Below the pieces are notes generated by a model that did no database searches, was not told the DNA's origin, and worked only from the letters and a program-made list of their open reading frames with translations. Of a stretch of DNA of 64,000 nucleotides, positions 27,622-37,672 are shown piece after piece. The DNA comes from Limnobacter parvus (GTDB lineage Bacteria > Pseudomonadota > Gammaproteobacteria > Burkholderiales > Burkholderiaceae_B): contig NZ_JANKHG010000016.1 of NCBI RefSeq assembly GCF_024623725.1, positions 205,030 to 269,029 on the forward strand, written 5' to 3'. The first letter of the stretch is position 1, and every line of letters begins with the position of its first letter. The translations under genes and the position numbers were made by a program.

Positions 27622-28614
27622 TCAATAGTTCTGACGGGCTTCTTCAAGCTCTGCTTTCAGCATTTGATACAACTCGTAACGCGCTGGGCTTAGGGTGCCA
27701 TCTTCCAAACCGTTTTTTACTGCGCAGTCGGGCTCGCGTTTGTGCTGGCAGTTGGCAAAACGGCACTTGTTTCCTTCATCGCGCAGGTCTGAAAACGCAT
27801 TCAACAAATCGGCTTCAGAAAGGTGGTGCAAACCAAACGCCTGAAAGCCCGGTGAGTCGATCAGTTCCAAACCTTGTTCACCAAAATGCATTTGCGTGTG
27901 CGTGGTGGTGTGTTTGCCTGCATTTAAGGCCATTGAAATTTCGTTGGTGGCCGCCAGTGCACCCGGAATCAACAAATTGATGAGTGTCGATTTGCCCATG
28001 CCCGATTGCCCCAAAATCAAGGTGCGTTTGCCTTCTAGCAGCGGGCGCAGCAGGCTTTCAGTTTCCTCGGGTTTTTCAGTCACGCTGATGTAATGAGTGG
28101 GCACGTCGCCCAAAGTCATTTCGAACAGCTCCTGCTCTACATCGCCCAACGTTTCCGGGTCACCTTCCAGAATATCGACTTTGTTGAACAGAATGGTTAG
28201 CGGTACATCGGCATGTTTGCAGGCAGTCAATGTGCGGCCTAACAGTTCCGGGGAATAGGGCGGGCTAACCGCCAGCATTAGTAAAACGCCGTCCAGATTG
28301 GCCGCAAACATTTTGCTTTTCAATGCATCCGATCGATACACCAAATTTTTGCGCGTTTGAATGTCTTCCACCCAGGCTTGTTTGTCGCCGCTGGGCAGAA
28401 TCACAATTTCATCGCCCACAGCAACTTCACGCCGCTTGCCTTTGCCGTACACCTGCCAAATGGTGCCCGCTTCGTCGCGTGCCAAAAAGTGGCGGCCATA
28501 ACTGGCCACCACCAAGGCATTCAACAGGTCGGGGCTGTGCGCATTCTTGCCATGGTGGCTGGCTGGTTTTGCCCGGTGAGTGTCGCGCACCTTGTTAAGA
28601 GATGAATCAGCCAA
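27622..28614 (-). CDS. rsgA: Ribosome small subunit-stimulated GTPase RsgA
   Basis: RsgA is a circularly permuted GTPase that checks late 30S maturation. In 330 residues I see the permuted order: NKVD (G4), then GQSGMGKSTLIN (G1), then DSPGF (G3), after an N-terminal OB domain (GRHFLARD start). The C-terminal zinc knuckle appears as CRFANCQHKREPDC. The frame opens with a TTG at 28614 overlapping the upstream gene by 8 bp; a GTG at 28590 is an alternative start, as neither has a strong ribosome binding site. Confidence 0.92.
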   Translation of the reverse strand: MADSSLNKVRDTHRAKPASHHGKNAHSPDLLNALVVASYGRHFLARDEAGTIWQVYGKGKRREVAVGDEIVILPSGDKQAWVEDIQTRKNLVYRSDALKSKMFAANLDGVLLMLAVSPPYSPELLGRTLTACKHADVPLTILFNKVDILEGDPETLGDVEQELFEMTLGDVPTHYISVTEKPEETESLLRPLLEGKRTLILGQSGMGKSTLINLLIPGALAATNEISMALNAGKHTTTHTQMHFGEQGLELIDSPGFQAFGLHHLSEADLLNAFSDLRDEGNKCRFANCQHKREPDCAVKNGLEDGTLSPARYELYQMLKAELEEARQNY

Positions 28615-28987
28615 TGTGTTTCAGCGCATCATCAAGTTTTGCGGCACAGGCCCAATCGTTGTCGGTAATGCCGTCGGCGCTGTGAGTAAACCATCGAACT
28701 TTCACACGGTTGAAGTTAAAGGTAACTTCCGGGTGGTGGTCTTCATCGTCAGCTAGATGGGTAATTGCGTGCACTGCAAGTTTCACGCCTTCAAAATTGG
28801 CGAAAGAATACTGTCGCCACAGTTCGCGGGCTTTCGCACCTTTTTCATCGAATTCAACTGACCAGTATTCAAATTCGTCGAGTTGCTGTTCAATTTCTTC
28901 AGGTGACCAGTCGTGCCCTTCGCCCAAGTGCTGGCAGGTAACTTGTAACCAGTCTGAAACGGGGCGTACGGGGTGGGGTGTGCTCAT
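28607..28987 (-). CDS. phhB: Pterin-4a-carbinolamine dehydratase
   Basis: The 126-residue protein has the DCoH/PCD signature EDHHPEVTFNFNRVKVRW followed by a Trp/His and Asp (TDNDWACAAKLD). The enzyme dehydrates 4a-hydroxytetrahydrobiopterin formed by phenylalanine hydroxylase and may have a second role in pterin-related or regulatory functions; phenylalanine hydroxylase is not in this window. The ATG overlaps the stop of the upstream M48 protease gene by 4 bp. It is 126 residues, slightly longer than the usual 100-115. Confidence 0.9.
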   Translation of the reverse strand: MSTPHPVRPVSDWLQVTCQHLGEGHDWSPEEIEQQLDEFEYWSVEFDEKGAKARELWRQYSFANFEGVKLAVHAITHLADDEDHHPEVTFNFNRVKVRWFTHSADGITDNDWACAAKLDDALKHIG

Positions 28988-30240
28988 TGTGCGCCTTGCA
29001 AAGAATTCAGTCTGTTAATGCGAATGGAAGCCGGTGGGTGGCTGTCGTAAAACGCGGAGTGCAAGGGGTCGGGTGTCAGGGTTGATGCATTGTCTTGATA
29101 CAACTTCACCAATGCGCTGACCAAGTGCTGGGGTGCGCTTTGCTGGGCTGCGTAGGCGTCGGCCTCGAATTCATGTTTGCGGCTCATCCACGACATCACT
29201 GGGCGAATCGGGAATGTGAAGTATGGCAACACCATCATGAACAGCACCAAGGCCATGGCCTGTGCACCATTGGCAAAATCCGGGTTCACACCCAGTTCAG
29301 TGAAAAACCAGGGTGTGTTGGCCAGCAGACCCAATACGAAAAACATCACAAGGCTACCGACACCTGAAAACACCAAGTGCTTCAAAATGTGTTTTTTCTT
29401 GAAGTGGCCGAGCTCATGCGCCAGTACCGCTTCAATTTGATCGTCATTCAAACGCGAAAGCAGGGTATCGAAAAACACAATGCGCTTGGCCTTGCCCATT
29501 CCACTGAAATAGGCATTGCCGTGGCTAGAGCGTTTGCTGCCGTCCATCACAAAAAGACCATTGGAATTAAAGCCACAACGCTGAAGCAAACTCAAAATTC
29601 GCTGGCGGGTTGCACCATCTTCCAGTGGGGTGAATTTATTGAATATGGGCGCAATTACTGTTGGGAACAGCCACATCAACAACAGGCTAAAGCCAAACCA
29701 AAGGGCCCAAGCGTAGATCCACCACTGCTGGCCTGCTTCGCGCATCAGGTAAAGCACTGCAAATATAAGCGGGCCGCCAATTAACGCACCGACCAGTAAA
29801 CCTTTCAGCCAATCACCGACAAACAAACTTTTTTTCATGCGGTTAAAGCCAAAGCGTTCTTCGAGTACAAACTGTTTGTAATACGACAGGGGCAGGTCGA
29901 TCACACTGCTGATCAAACCGACCACAGCAATGAGCAACAAGCCGGCCAGAATTCCTTCAGCACTGGTACTGGTGAAGCTTTGAATCCACTGCAACCCACC
30001 CAGCAAAGTAAATCCCATTAAAACAAGCACTTCGATGAACACATTGATCATGCCCAGGCGGGTTTTGGCGATGGAATAGTCTGCCGCTTTTTGGTGGTCT
30101 TGCAGGCTGATTTGGTCTCTGAATTCCGCAGGCACCTGTGCCCGGTTCATGGCAATGTGTCGCACTTGGCGGCTAGCCAAATACAGGCGAAGAGAAACGC
30201 TTAACACCACGGCCACAACAAATACTTCAGTAAAAACCAT
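28984..30240 (-). CDS. M48 Ste24-type membrane metallopeptidase
   Basis: A 418-residue integral membrane zinc protease with at least six hydrophobic segments and the catalytic HELGH at 275-279. A downstream EADAYA segment (HEFEADAYAAQQ) supplies the third zinc ligand. The arrangement and length match bacterial CAAX prenyl protease 1/Ste24 homologues rather than the shorter HtpX. It probably acts in membrane protein quality control, by analogy. First gene of a leftward operon with phhB and rsgA, divergent from orn. Confidence 0.88.
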   Translation of the reverse strand: MVFTEVFVVAVVLSVSLRLYLASRQVRHIAMNRAQVPAEFRDQISLQDHQKAADYSIAKTRLGMINVFIEVLVLMGFTLLGGLQWIQSFTSTSAEGILAGLLLIAVVGLISSVIDLPLSYYKQFVLEERFGFNRMKKSLFVGDWLKGLLVGALIGGPLIFAVLYLMREAGQQWWIYAWALWFGFSLLLMWLFPTVIAPIFNKFTPLEDGATRQRILSLLQRCGFNSNGLFVMDGSKRSSHGNAYFSGMGKAKRIVFFDTLLSRLNDDQIEAVLAHELGHFKKKHILKHLVFSGVGSLVMFFVLGLLANTPWFFTELGVNPDFANGAQAMALVLFMMVLPYFTFPIRPVMSWMSRKHEFEADAYAAQQSAPQHLVSALVKLYQDNASTLTPDPLHSAFYDSHPPASIRINRLNSLQGAQ

Positions 30241-30332
30241 TTCCTGCTACCACCCTTGGATTAATTTGAATTCAGCTGCCTGTGAGACAATAGGCTGTCT
30301 AATAAATTCAACCTTCAGCACGCAGCCAAATT

Positions 30333-30956
30333 ATGTCACAAGCCATGCCAAGTTCCACCCCCGATGAAATCAAGATTCCCCGCGATGACAATCGCCTGGT
30401 GTGGGTCGACATGGAAATGACAGGTCTGGACCCTTTCAATGACAAGGTCATTGAGGTGGCGGTGGTGGTAACCGACAGCGAATTGAATGTACTGGAAGAA
30501 GGCCCGGTGTTGGCGATTCATCAAGCCGACGACATTCTGGCTGGTATGGACGCCTGGAACACCAGCACCCACGGCAAATCGGGGCTGACGGCACGCGTGA
30601 AAGAATCAACGATTGATGAAGCGCAGGCTGAAGATTTATTGATTGAATTTCTGACCAAATACATTGGTCCTGGCAAAAGTCCCATGTGCGGCAACAGCAT
30701 TTGCCAAGACCGCCGCTTCATGGCCAAGTACATGCCCAAACTTGAAGCCTACTTTCACTATCGCAACCTGGATGTGAGCACGCTGAAAGAATTGTGCAAG
30801 CGCTGGAACCCGACCACTGCGCGCAAGTTCATCAAGAAAACCAAACACACTGCCTTGGCAGACATTCACGAATCAATCGACGAACTGCGCTTTTACCGCG
30901 AGCATTTTATCGTTCCGCCCGAAGTGAAAGCTGATTCGGCAGCCTCGGCAGCGTAA
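30333..30956 (+). CDS. orn: Oligoribonuclease
   Basis: Orn degrades 2-5 nucleotide RNAs and linearised cyclic di-GMP (pGpG). The 207-residue DEDDh exonuclease has [11 protein letters not shown] (first acidic pair), [11 protein letters not shown] (third acidic) and [11 protein letters not shown] (His and last Asp). The extension of about 20 residues before [10 protein letters not shown] is not conserved, and an ATG at 30345 would be an acceptable start. It converges with the glycosyltransferase gene 1 bp away. Confidence 0.94.
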   Translation: MSQAMPSSTPDEIKIPRDDNRLVWVDMEMTGLDPFNDKVIEVAVVVTDSELNVLEEGPVLAIHQADDILAGMDAWNTSTHGKSGLTARVKESTIDEAQAEDLLIEFLTKYIGPGKSPMCGNSICQDRRFMAKYMPKLEAYFHYRNLDVSTLKELCKRWNPTTARKFIKKTKHTALADIHESIDELRFYREHFIVPPEVKADSAASAA

Positions 30957-30957
30957 G

Positions 30958-32742
30958 TCACTTTTCTTGCACTTCCCCGGTTCGGGCATACAAAAAGAAA
31001 AATTCATGGCGGTCTGAATTTCGATTGCCAGTCCAGACCAATTCCCAGCGTTCAGACGCCTTTGCCTCGAACTCAACCTTGATTTTCAGGCCTTGCCGCG
31101 TGTCATCCTGCAGCAGCAGGAAGTCACATTCCGCAGCTTCCTTAAACTGACCTTTGCGGGTGAAATCTACACTTGTGTGATATTGCAGGGTAGCCCTTTG
31201 CGCATAGCCCAAATTGTAGTCGGCTACACATCCCTTACCCGTTGTTTGCGGGTGGCCTGCCACTGCAACGGTAATTGATTCCCCCAAAGCTTTAAAACTT
31301 TTGGCGTAGTCAATTCTTGGAATCCACAGTGTCATCATCAACAGCCACAACAAGATGACGCCACCAGTGGTTAACACCATGGGGCGCCACAGTGCGCGGC
31401 TGCCCGATGCTGTGCGCCAAATAATCAGCTTGACCCAGGCAAAGCTGGCCATCAAGGCCAGGGCCAATTCCAGGCCAATTACATCGGGAACATAGCCTGG
31501 CGAAAGTTTCTCGAAATTTGAGGCAATTTTTGCTGGAAAACCAAATGTGGCGGCTGTCCAGCCCAACCACACCAACACGGCGGCAAAGGTAAACCACAGC
31601 ACTGCAAACCAGTCGATCAGGCTGATCAACCCACGTTTCATGGTGGACAAGCCGATGGCCGCAAGCACTGAGAGAGGTGCCAGAAGGGGAAAGTAATTCG
31701 CTTCATCGGCCGGATTGGTGATGAAAAGCACCAGCACGCCCGCAAGTGCACCTGCCAATGGGATTCGAATGGATGGTTCGCTTAAGGCGTTGCGATAACG
31801 CCAAATTGTCCAGCAAGCCATAGGCAAGATTGGCCACAAAAACCAGGTCAGGGTTTTCAACGTGATCACCAAGTCTTCGAAGCCGAAAGACTTGGTGGGG
31901 TCAAGAATCAGAAAGCGCCGCACGTTCCATTCATTCCAGGCATTCCACCATATTTCACCGTTCTTTTGGCTCATTAGCCAAAAGAACCAAATGGCAAAGG
32001 GAATTGCGAACACCGTTGCAGCACGGGTCATTCGCCGAAGTAGACCAAAGCGCAATGAACTGTGGGTAGTCGAGCTTAGCAGCAGCATCAACAGGAAGGG
32101 CAACCAATGCGCCCAACCTCGTGCGAAGAAGGCAATTGCAATGCCTGCGCCAATCATCCAGCCCGCGCCGATTGGACGATCAAGAGAACGAACAGCGCCC
32201 AGCAACATGATTGAAATGCCTGCCAGTTCTGCCACTTCCGGCACTTGCATGTGTGAGCGCACCAACAGGCCAAGTGTGCCCAAAAAGCACAGCACCGAGG
32301 CATCCGCTACGGCGCGCGCATAGTCCACGCGGGTGGGTGCGGTGCCCAGTGGGTCTTCGGGTTGTAACTCGACGCGTTTGGCCAGGCGGTAGGTGGTGTT
32401 CCAGATAGCCCAGCCTGCCAAGATCATCCAGAATACATTGCCCATTCGCATGGCGTCGTCAAGCCAGTTGTAGGGTAGGTTCAAAGCCACGGCAAGCTTG
32501 CCTAACAAGCCTGAAAGCCAGGCTGACAACAAACCACCCTCCACATAAAGGCGATCGCCGATTGAAGACAGGGCCCATTCAGAAAATGGCAACTGGGTCA
32601 GTGTGAAGCTTTGTCCGAAGCCGGCGGCGTCGTCTGGTTTCCAAGGGCTGCGCGCAAACAGCCCCGGCAAAATGTAAAGCAGAATGAGGCCCCACAGGAG
32701 CCTGCGCGACAAACGGGTGTTGTTGGCTGCGGTAATGACCAT
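30958..32742 (-). CDS. GT-C membrane glycosyltransferase, ArnT-like
   Basis: A 594-residue protein with about 11 membrane segments and a C-terminal soluble region (from about residue 495). After the first helix comes RSPWKPDDAAGFG, where two acidic residues match the position of the catalytic DE/DD loop of GT39/GT83 (ArnT-like) transferases that use polyprenyl-phosphate sugars. The acceptor may be lipid A or a glycan, but nothing nearby settles it. The gene reads alone, between orn and rpmE2. Confidence 0.7.
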   Translation of the reverse strand: MVITAANNTRLSRRLLWGLILLYILPGLFARSPWKPDDAAGFGQSFTLTQLPFSEWALSSIGDRLYVEGGLLSAWLSGLLGKLAVALNLPYNWLDDAMRMGNVFWMILAGWAIWNTTYRLAKRVELQPEDPLGTAPTRVDYARAVADASVLCFLGTLGLLVRSHMQVPEVAELAGISIMLLGAVRSLDRPIGAGWMIGAGIAIAFFARGWAHWLPFLLMLLLSSTTHSSLRFGLLRRMTRAATVFAIPFAIWFFWLMSQKNGEIWWNAWNEWNVRRFLILDPTKSFGFEDLVITLKTLTWFLWPILPMACWTIWRYRNALSEPSIRIPLAGALAGVLVLFITNPADEANYFPLLAPLSVLAAIGLSTMKRGLISLIDWFAVLWFTFAAVLVWLGWTAATFGFPAKIASNFEKLSPGYVPDVIGLELALALMASFAWVKLIIWRTASGSRALWRPMVLTTGGVILLWLLMMTLWIPRIDYAKSFKALGESITVAVAGHPQTTGKGCVADYNLGYAQRATLQYHTSVDFTRKGQFKEAAECDFLLLQDDTRQGLKIKVEFEAKASERWELVWTGNRNSDRHEFFFLYARTGEVQEK

Positions 32743-32760
32743 ATTCTTATTGTGTCCGTA

Positions 32761-32796
32761 AAAACAAAAGGCAGCCAGTTTTACTGAGCTGCCTTT
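32761..32796 (-). terminator. Rho-independent terminator of rpmE2
   Basis: On the minus strand a 9-bp stem (32767-32775 with 32788-32796) with a short, partly paired loop is followed by a T-rich run (complement of 32761-32769). It lies 50 bp beyond the rpmE2 stop. Confidence 0.75.
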
Positions 32797-32844
32797 GCGT
32801 CATCACTTCTTGGGGTTCACAAAGCATTGCGCCTTGTCCACCAA

Positions 32845-33096
32845 TTACTTCTTGAAACGATCGAACCTGCGACGGAATTTCTCAACGCGACCGGCGGTGT
32901 CCACGATGGTGTTCTGCGCGCCAGTGTAGAAGGGGTGAGATTCAGAGCTCACGTCCAATTTAATCATTGGGTATTCCTTGCCCTCGTGTTCGCCGTTTTC
33001 GCGGCTGGGTGCAGTAGAGCGGCAAATGAATTTAAAGCCGTTGGACATGTCCACGAACAAAACTTCGCGGTAATTTGGGTGAATGCCGTCTTTCAT
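32845..33096 (-). CDS. rpmE2: Ribosomal protein bL31, type B
   Basis: An 83-residue L31 starting [12 protein letters not shown]. Only one cysteine is present (FICRS), so the CxxC zinc site of type A L31 is missing and this is the zinc-independent B form, which in many bacteria replaces the zinc form under zinc limitation. No Zur site was recognised, and this may be the only L31 of the genome. The frame is open to 33174, but the ATG at 33096 with AGAGAAT just before it gives the family N-terminus. Confidence 0.95.
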   Translation of the reverse strand: MKDGIHPNYREVLFVDMSNGFKFICRSTAPSRENGEHEGKEYPMIKLDVSSESHPFYTGAQNTIVDTAGRVEKFRRRFDRFKK

Positions 33097-33241
33097 GAGA
33101 TTCTCCGTTGCAGCCAACCCGACGGTCATTGATGACAGGGTCGAGTCACTTGCTGGTTGATTAGATAACCGCAAATTATAGATTCACCTTTTGGGTTGGT
33201 CAAGGAAAAGTCGCAAGCTTCTCTTGTCCGGCATTTCCAAA

Positions 33242-33318
33242 GCCACATCACCTCGCCTTTGCAATGCTTCTGATTCCGGCTTGATGATCCTTGCTTGGAA
33301 CAGGCGAGGTGATGTGGC
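33242..33318. repeat. 17-bp perfect inverted repeat with 43-bp spacer
   Basis: The arms 33242-33258 and 33302-33318 are exact inverse complements. The element lies in the 358-bp gap between rpmE2 and groEL and is separate from the groEL terminator. No T-run follows either arm, so it does not look like a simple terminator. It could be a palindromic repeat element, a remnant of a small transposable element or a long-range RNA hairpin. No real protein is seen in the gap. Confidence 0.7.
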
Positions 33319-33372
33319 ATTCAAACGGATCAAGGCGTCGATACCAACTGATCGACAAACCAAAGGTGCAAT

Positions 33373-33408
33373 AAAAAACCGCTGGCCCGGTTCACACCCA
33401 GCCAGCGG
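33373..33408 (-). terminator. Rho-independent terminator of groESL
   Basis: On the minus strand, the stem GCCGCTGGC-like arm (33401-33408) pairs with 33379-33386 through 8 GC-rich bp and is followed by six T residues (complement of 33373-33378). It lies 46 bp beyond the groEL stop. Confidence 0.85.
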
Positions 33409-33454
33409 CTCTGTCTTCAAGCAAAGAATGCCTGGCAACAGGTAACAGGGACAA

Positions 33455-35131
<1,677 letters not shown>

Positions 35132-35422
35132 TTAGGCTTCAATAACGCCCATGATGTCTTCTTCGCGCATAACCAGTACTTCCTTGCCATCTACCTTGAT
35201 GGCCTGGCCTGCATACTTGCCGAACAACACGCGCTGGCCAACCTTGACATCCATACTGATCAGCTTGCCGCTGTCATCACGTTTGCCTGGGCCTACTGCA
35301 ATCACTTCACCTTGATCAGGCTTCTCGGCGGCGGCTTCTGGAATAACGATGCCAGATGCTGTAGTGCGCTCGCTGTCGAGACGCTTCACGATCACGCGAT
35401 CATGCAACGGACGAATGTTCAT
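35132..35422 (-). CDS. groES: Co-chaperonin GroES
   Basis: The 96-residue protein starts [14 protein letters not shown] and carries the mobile loop ([19 protein letters not shown], about 17-35) and the conserved VGPGKR and GDxVLFGKY-like stretches. The ATG at 35422 is preceded by AGGAGT at good spacing; the longer frame to 35467 runs into the promoter leader. It is the first gene of groESL. Confidence 0.98.
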   Translation of the reverse strand: MNIRPLHDRVIVKRLDSERTTASGIVIPEAAAEKPDQGEVIAVGPGKRDDSGKLISMDVKVGQRVLFGKYAGQAIKVDGKEVLVMREEDIMGVIEA

Positions 35423-35482
35423 GGATACCACTCCTAAATTTGTCTTTAAATTGAATTGCTTGGTCAACTGACGGGTGCTTTG

Positions 35483-35509
35483 TTAGCACTCGCCGTCATC
35501 GAGTGCTAA
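35483..35509. promoter_or_regulatory. CIRCE operator (HrcA binding site)
   Basis: A perfect match to the consensus: TTAGCACTC, nine bases, GAGTGCTAA. HrcA represses heat-shock genes through this element. It sits about 60 bp upstream of groES, directly after the -10 box, covering the probable transcription start. Confidence 0.97.
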
Positions 35510-35537
35510 TAATAGGGGTGGGTGCCGTGTATTTCAA
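35509..35537 (-). promoter_or_regulatory. Sigma-70-type groESL promoter
   Basis: On the minus strand TTGAAA (complement of 35532-35537) and TATTAT (complement of 35509-35514) are spaced by exactly 17 bp. The -10 box shares one base with the CIRCE palindrome. I see a vegetative promoter under HrcA repression; a sigma-32 promoter was not recognised. Confidence 0.75.
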
Positions 35538-35624
35538 GGGGCATGGTGAAAAAAAGTTGTCTGCAAGCGGGGTGTCAGTCTGTTTTGTTTACACTAGGGC
35601 TCGATTCAACCCACACCAACAAGA

Positions 35625-36482
35625 ATGAATAAAGCCAAGTCTGTGTTTATTGTCCTTTTCCTGCTTCTGATTAATTTAAGTTTGCTGCATGTTGCCACCA
35701 TGAGTTGGCACAGCCCCTTGGGCGCGGGTTGGATGGGTGTTTTTGTATTGGCCTTGCCCAACTTCTATTTATTTGTCTGGATGTTTATGCGAAGGCGCGC
35801 GCGCACCTCGCGCAATTTACATTTGCTGATGGCCACCAACCTGATGGGCATCGCTTTGGTTTTGACTGACCCCGGCATGGAAGCCAATCCTTGGCCGCTT
35901 GTCATCGGTAACCTGCTTTTCTTTGGCAGCATTGCTTATATTTTTTGGTATTCCCATTTGGGCGATCGCAGCAATGCCATGCTGAATGAAGGCGAAAAGT
36001 TGCCCATGTTTGAACTGACGACTTTGGAAGGCAATGTATTCACAAGTGAACAATTCAAGGGTTCAGCCTGGTTGTTGATTTTTTATCGGGGCAATTGGTG
36101 TCCATTGTGCATGACCCAAATTGGCGAGGTGGCAGGGCGCTACATCGACCTTGATCGCCTCGGTGTAAAAGTTGCATTGATCAGTCCACAACCTGAACAT
36201 AAAACCCTGGAATTGGCCAAGCGATTCGATGTGCCCATGCAGTTTTTCGTTGATGCGGATTTCAAGGCCAGCAAGAAGCTGAACCTAGTGCATGCCAATG
36301 GAGTGCCCTTTGGTTTGAAGTCGCTTGGGCATGGCGAAGACACGGCACTGCCCACCGTGTTGATGATCAACAAGCATGGTCGAATTGTGTATTCCGACCA
36401 AACTTCCAATTACCGGGTTCGACCCCAACCTGAGCAGTTTCTAGAAGTTGCTAGACAAAAGTTGGCAAGTCAAGAGGGGTAG
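35625..36482 (+). CDS. Membrane-anchored peroxiredoxin-like (AhpC/TSA) protein
   Basis: The 285-residue protein has four likely membrane segments in the first 110 residues (about 5-25, 35-55, 66-82, 92-110), then an AhpC/TSA thioredoxin-fold domain (about 122-280). The active site reads YRGNWCPLC with Cys159 and Cys162, a CxxC like that of PRX-like and thioredoxin-like proteins, so thiol-disulfide exchange or peroxide reduction are both possible. The topology is not certain: N-terminal helices tether the domain to the inner membrane, in the cytoplasm if the four helices span. Gene stands alone after the groESL promoter. Confidence 0.78.
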   Translation: MNKAKSVFIVLFLLLINLSLLHVATMSWHSPLGAGWMGVFVLALPNFYLFVWMFMRRRARTSRNLHLLMATNLMGIALVLTDPGMEANPWPLVIGNLLFFGSIAYIFWYSHLGDRSNAMLNEGEKLPMFELTTLEGNVFTSEQFKGSAWLLIFYRGNWCPLCMTQIGEVAGRYIDLDRLGVKVALISPQPEHKTLELAKRFDVPMQFFVDADFKASKKLNLVHANGVPFGLKSLGHGEDTALPTVLMINKHGRIVYSDQTSNYRVRPQPEQFLEVARQKLASQEG

Positions 36483-36528
36483 TATCTGGCATACAAACGC
36501 TGCGAACGCGATGCAGCGGCAGCGCTAT

Positions 36529-37560
36529 TTATCGAACATCGGCACTGGCTGCGGCTGCTGCGGCTTGAATGGCCGCCGCTTTTCGGATCCGACTGATCAG
36601 ATCTTTATTGATTCTGCTTTCCATTTTTCGGTGGACAGGTTCTAGCGCTTTTCGCCAAGCTTGCAATTCGGCAGCGTCCAGATTCAAGACCGTTGTGTTT
36701 TTCGATTCCCGCACTTTGTTCAAAGCTTGCGAATTCAGCTTTTCAGCCTCTTCGTCATTTTTACGAGTGGCGTCGACCAGACTTCGTTCAAGTGTGGCAC
36801 GAATGTCGGCTGGCAGGCTGTTCCAGAACTTGCGATTCACTATCACTGCGTAGCCCAAGTAACCATGGTTGGTGACTGCCACGTGTTTCTGCACCTCATG
36901 CATTTTCTTGGAGTACAAGTTTGAGGGCGGATTTTCGGTGCCGTCGACCAAGCCCGATTCCAATGCCGTGTGTACATCTGAAAAAGCCAAAGGAATTGGG
37001 GTTGCACCCAAAGCCTCCATTTGCGCTTCCAGAACCCTTGAGGGTTGAATGCGCATGCGTTTGCCCTTCAGGTCTACAGGCAGTCGAATGGGTGTGTTTG
37101 CACTCATTACCTTAAAACCATTGTCCCAGTATGCCAAACCCAAAATTCCTCTGTCTTCCAGTTGAGCGAGCAGTTCTCGCCCAATTTCACCTTGAGTAAC
37201 CGCTTTTAGCACTTGCCGGTTCGGAAAAATATAGGGCAGATCGAACACCTCGAAATCACGCATTCCCAGCTGGCCGAATTTCGCCAGTGAAGGGGCCAGC
37301 ATTTGAACGGCTCCCAATTGCAATGCCTCAAGTTCTTCGCGGTCTTTGTACAAAGAGGAGTTGGGGTAAACCTGCACCTTTACCTTTCCGCGGGTTCGTT
37401 CCTCAACCAGTCTTTTAAACTCCAAAGCGGCGATTCCCTTGGGTGTATTGTCTTCTACTACGTGGCTGAACCGAATAACAATGGGTGGAGCCGCGGTTGC
37501 AGCACCAGCGCCAAACAGGGCGAGCCCGAACAGAAGACCAAGTGCTGACAAATAATTCAT
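36529..37560 (-). CDS. TRAP transporter substrate-binding protein DctP-type
   Basis: The 343-residue protein has a signal peptide (1-23, AGAATAAPP) and the DctP fold: FSHVVEDNTPKGIAALEFKRLVEERT at the start, GLVDGTENPPSN (the region binding the carboxylate) and ALGATPIPLAF with the conserved Arg (MRIQPSRV). Such proteins bind C4-dicarboxylates or similar acids for DctQM permeases. No dctQ or dctM is nearby. The gene diverges from a DctS/DctR-like two-component pair, which suggests that it may feed transport or sensing under that system. Confidence 0.88.
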   Translation of the reverse strand: MNYLSALGLLFGLALFGAGAATAAPPIVIRFSHVVEDNTPKGIAALEFKRLVEERTRGKVKVQVYPNSSLYKDREELEALQLGAVQMLAPSLAKFGQLGMRDFEVFDLPYIFPNRQVLKAVTQGEIGRELLAQLEDRGILGLAYWDNGFKVMSANTPIRLPVDLKGKRMRIQPSRVLEAQMEALGATPIPLAFSDVHTALESGLVDGTENPPSNLYSKKMHEVQKHVAVTNHGYLGYAVIVNRKFWNSLPADIRATLERSLVDATRKNDEEAEKLNSQALNKVRESKNTTVLNLDAAELQAWRKALEPVHRKMESRINKDLISRIRKAAAIQAAAAAASADVR

Positions 37561-37672
37561 GGTATGGACCGAGGGTATGTATTTAATGAAAATTCCAGAG
37601 TAAGACCAGAGCCACCATTGTGGGTTTCCACATCGCTGAAATATTCCTGATAATTCATGGCACTATCCTGCC

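Noticed and set aside
36410-36425. GGTTCGACCCC resembling a tRNA T-loop
   Set aside because: It lies within the peroxiredoxin gene and no acceptor or anticodon arm can be folded around it.
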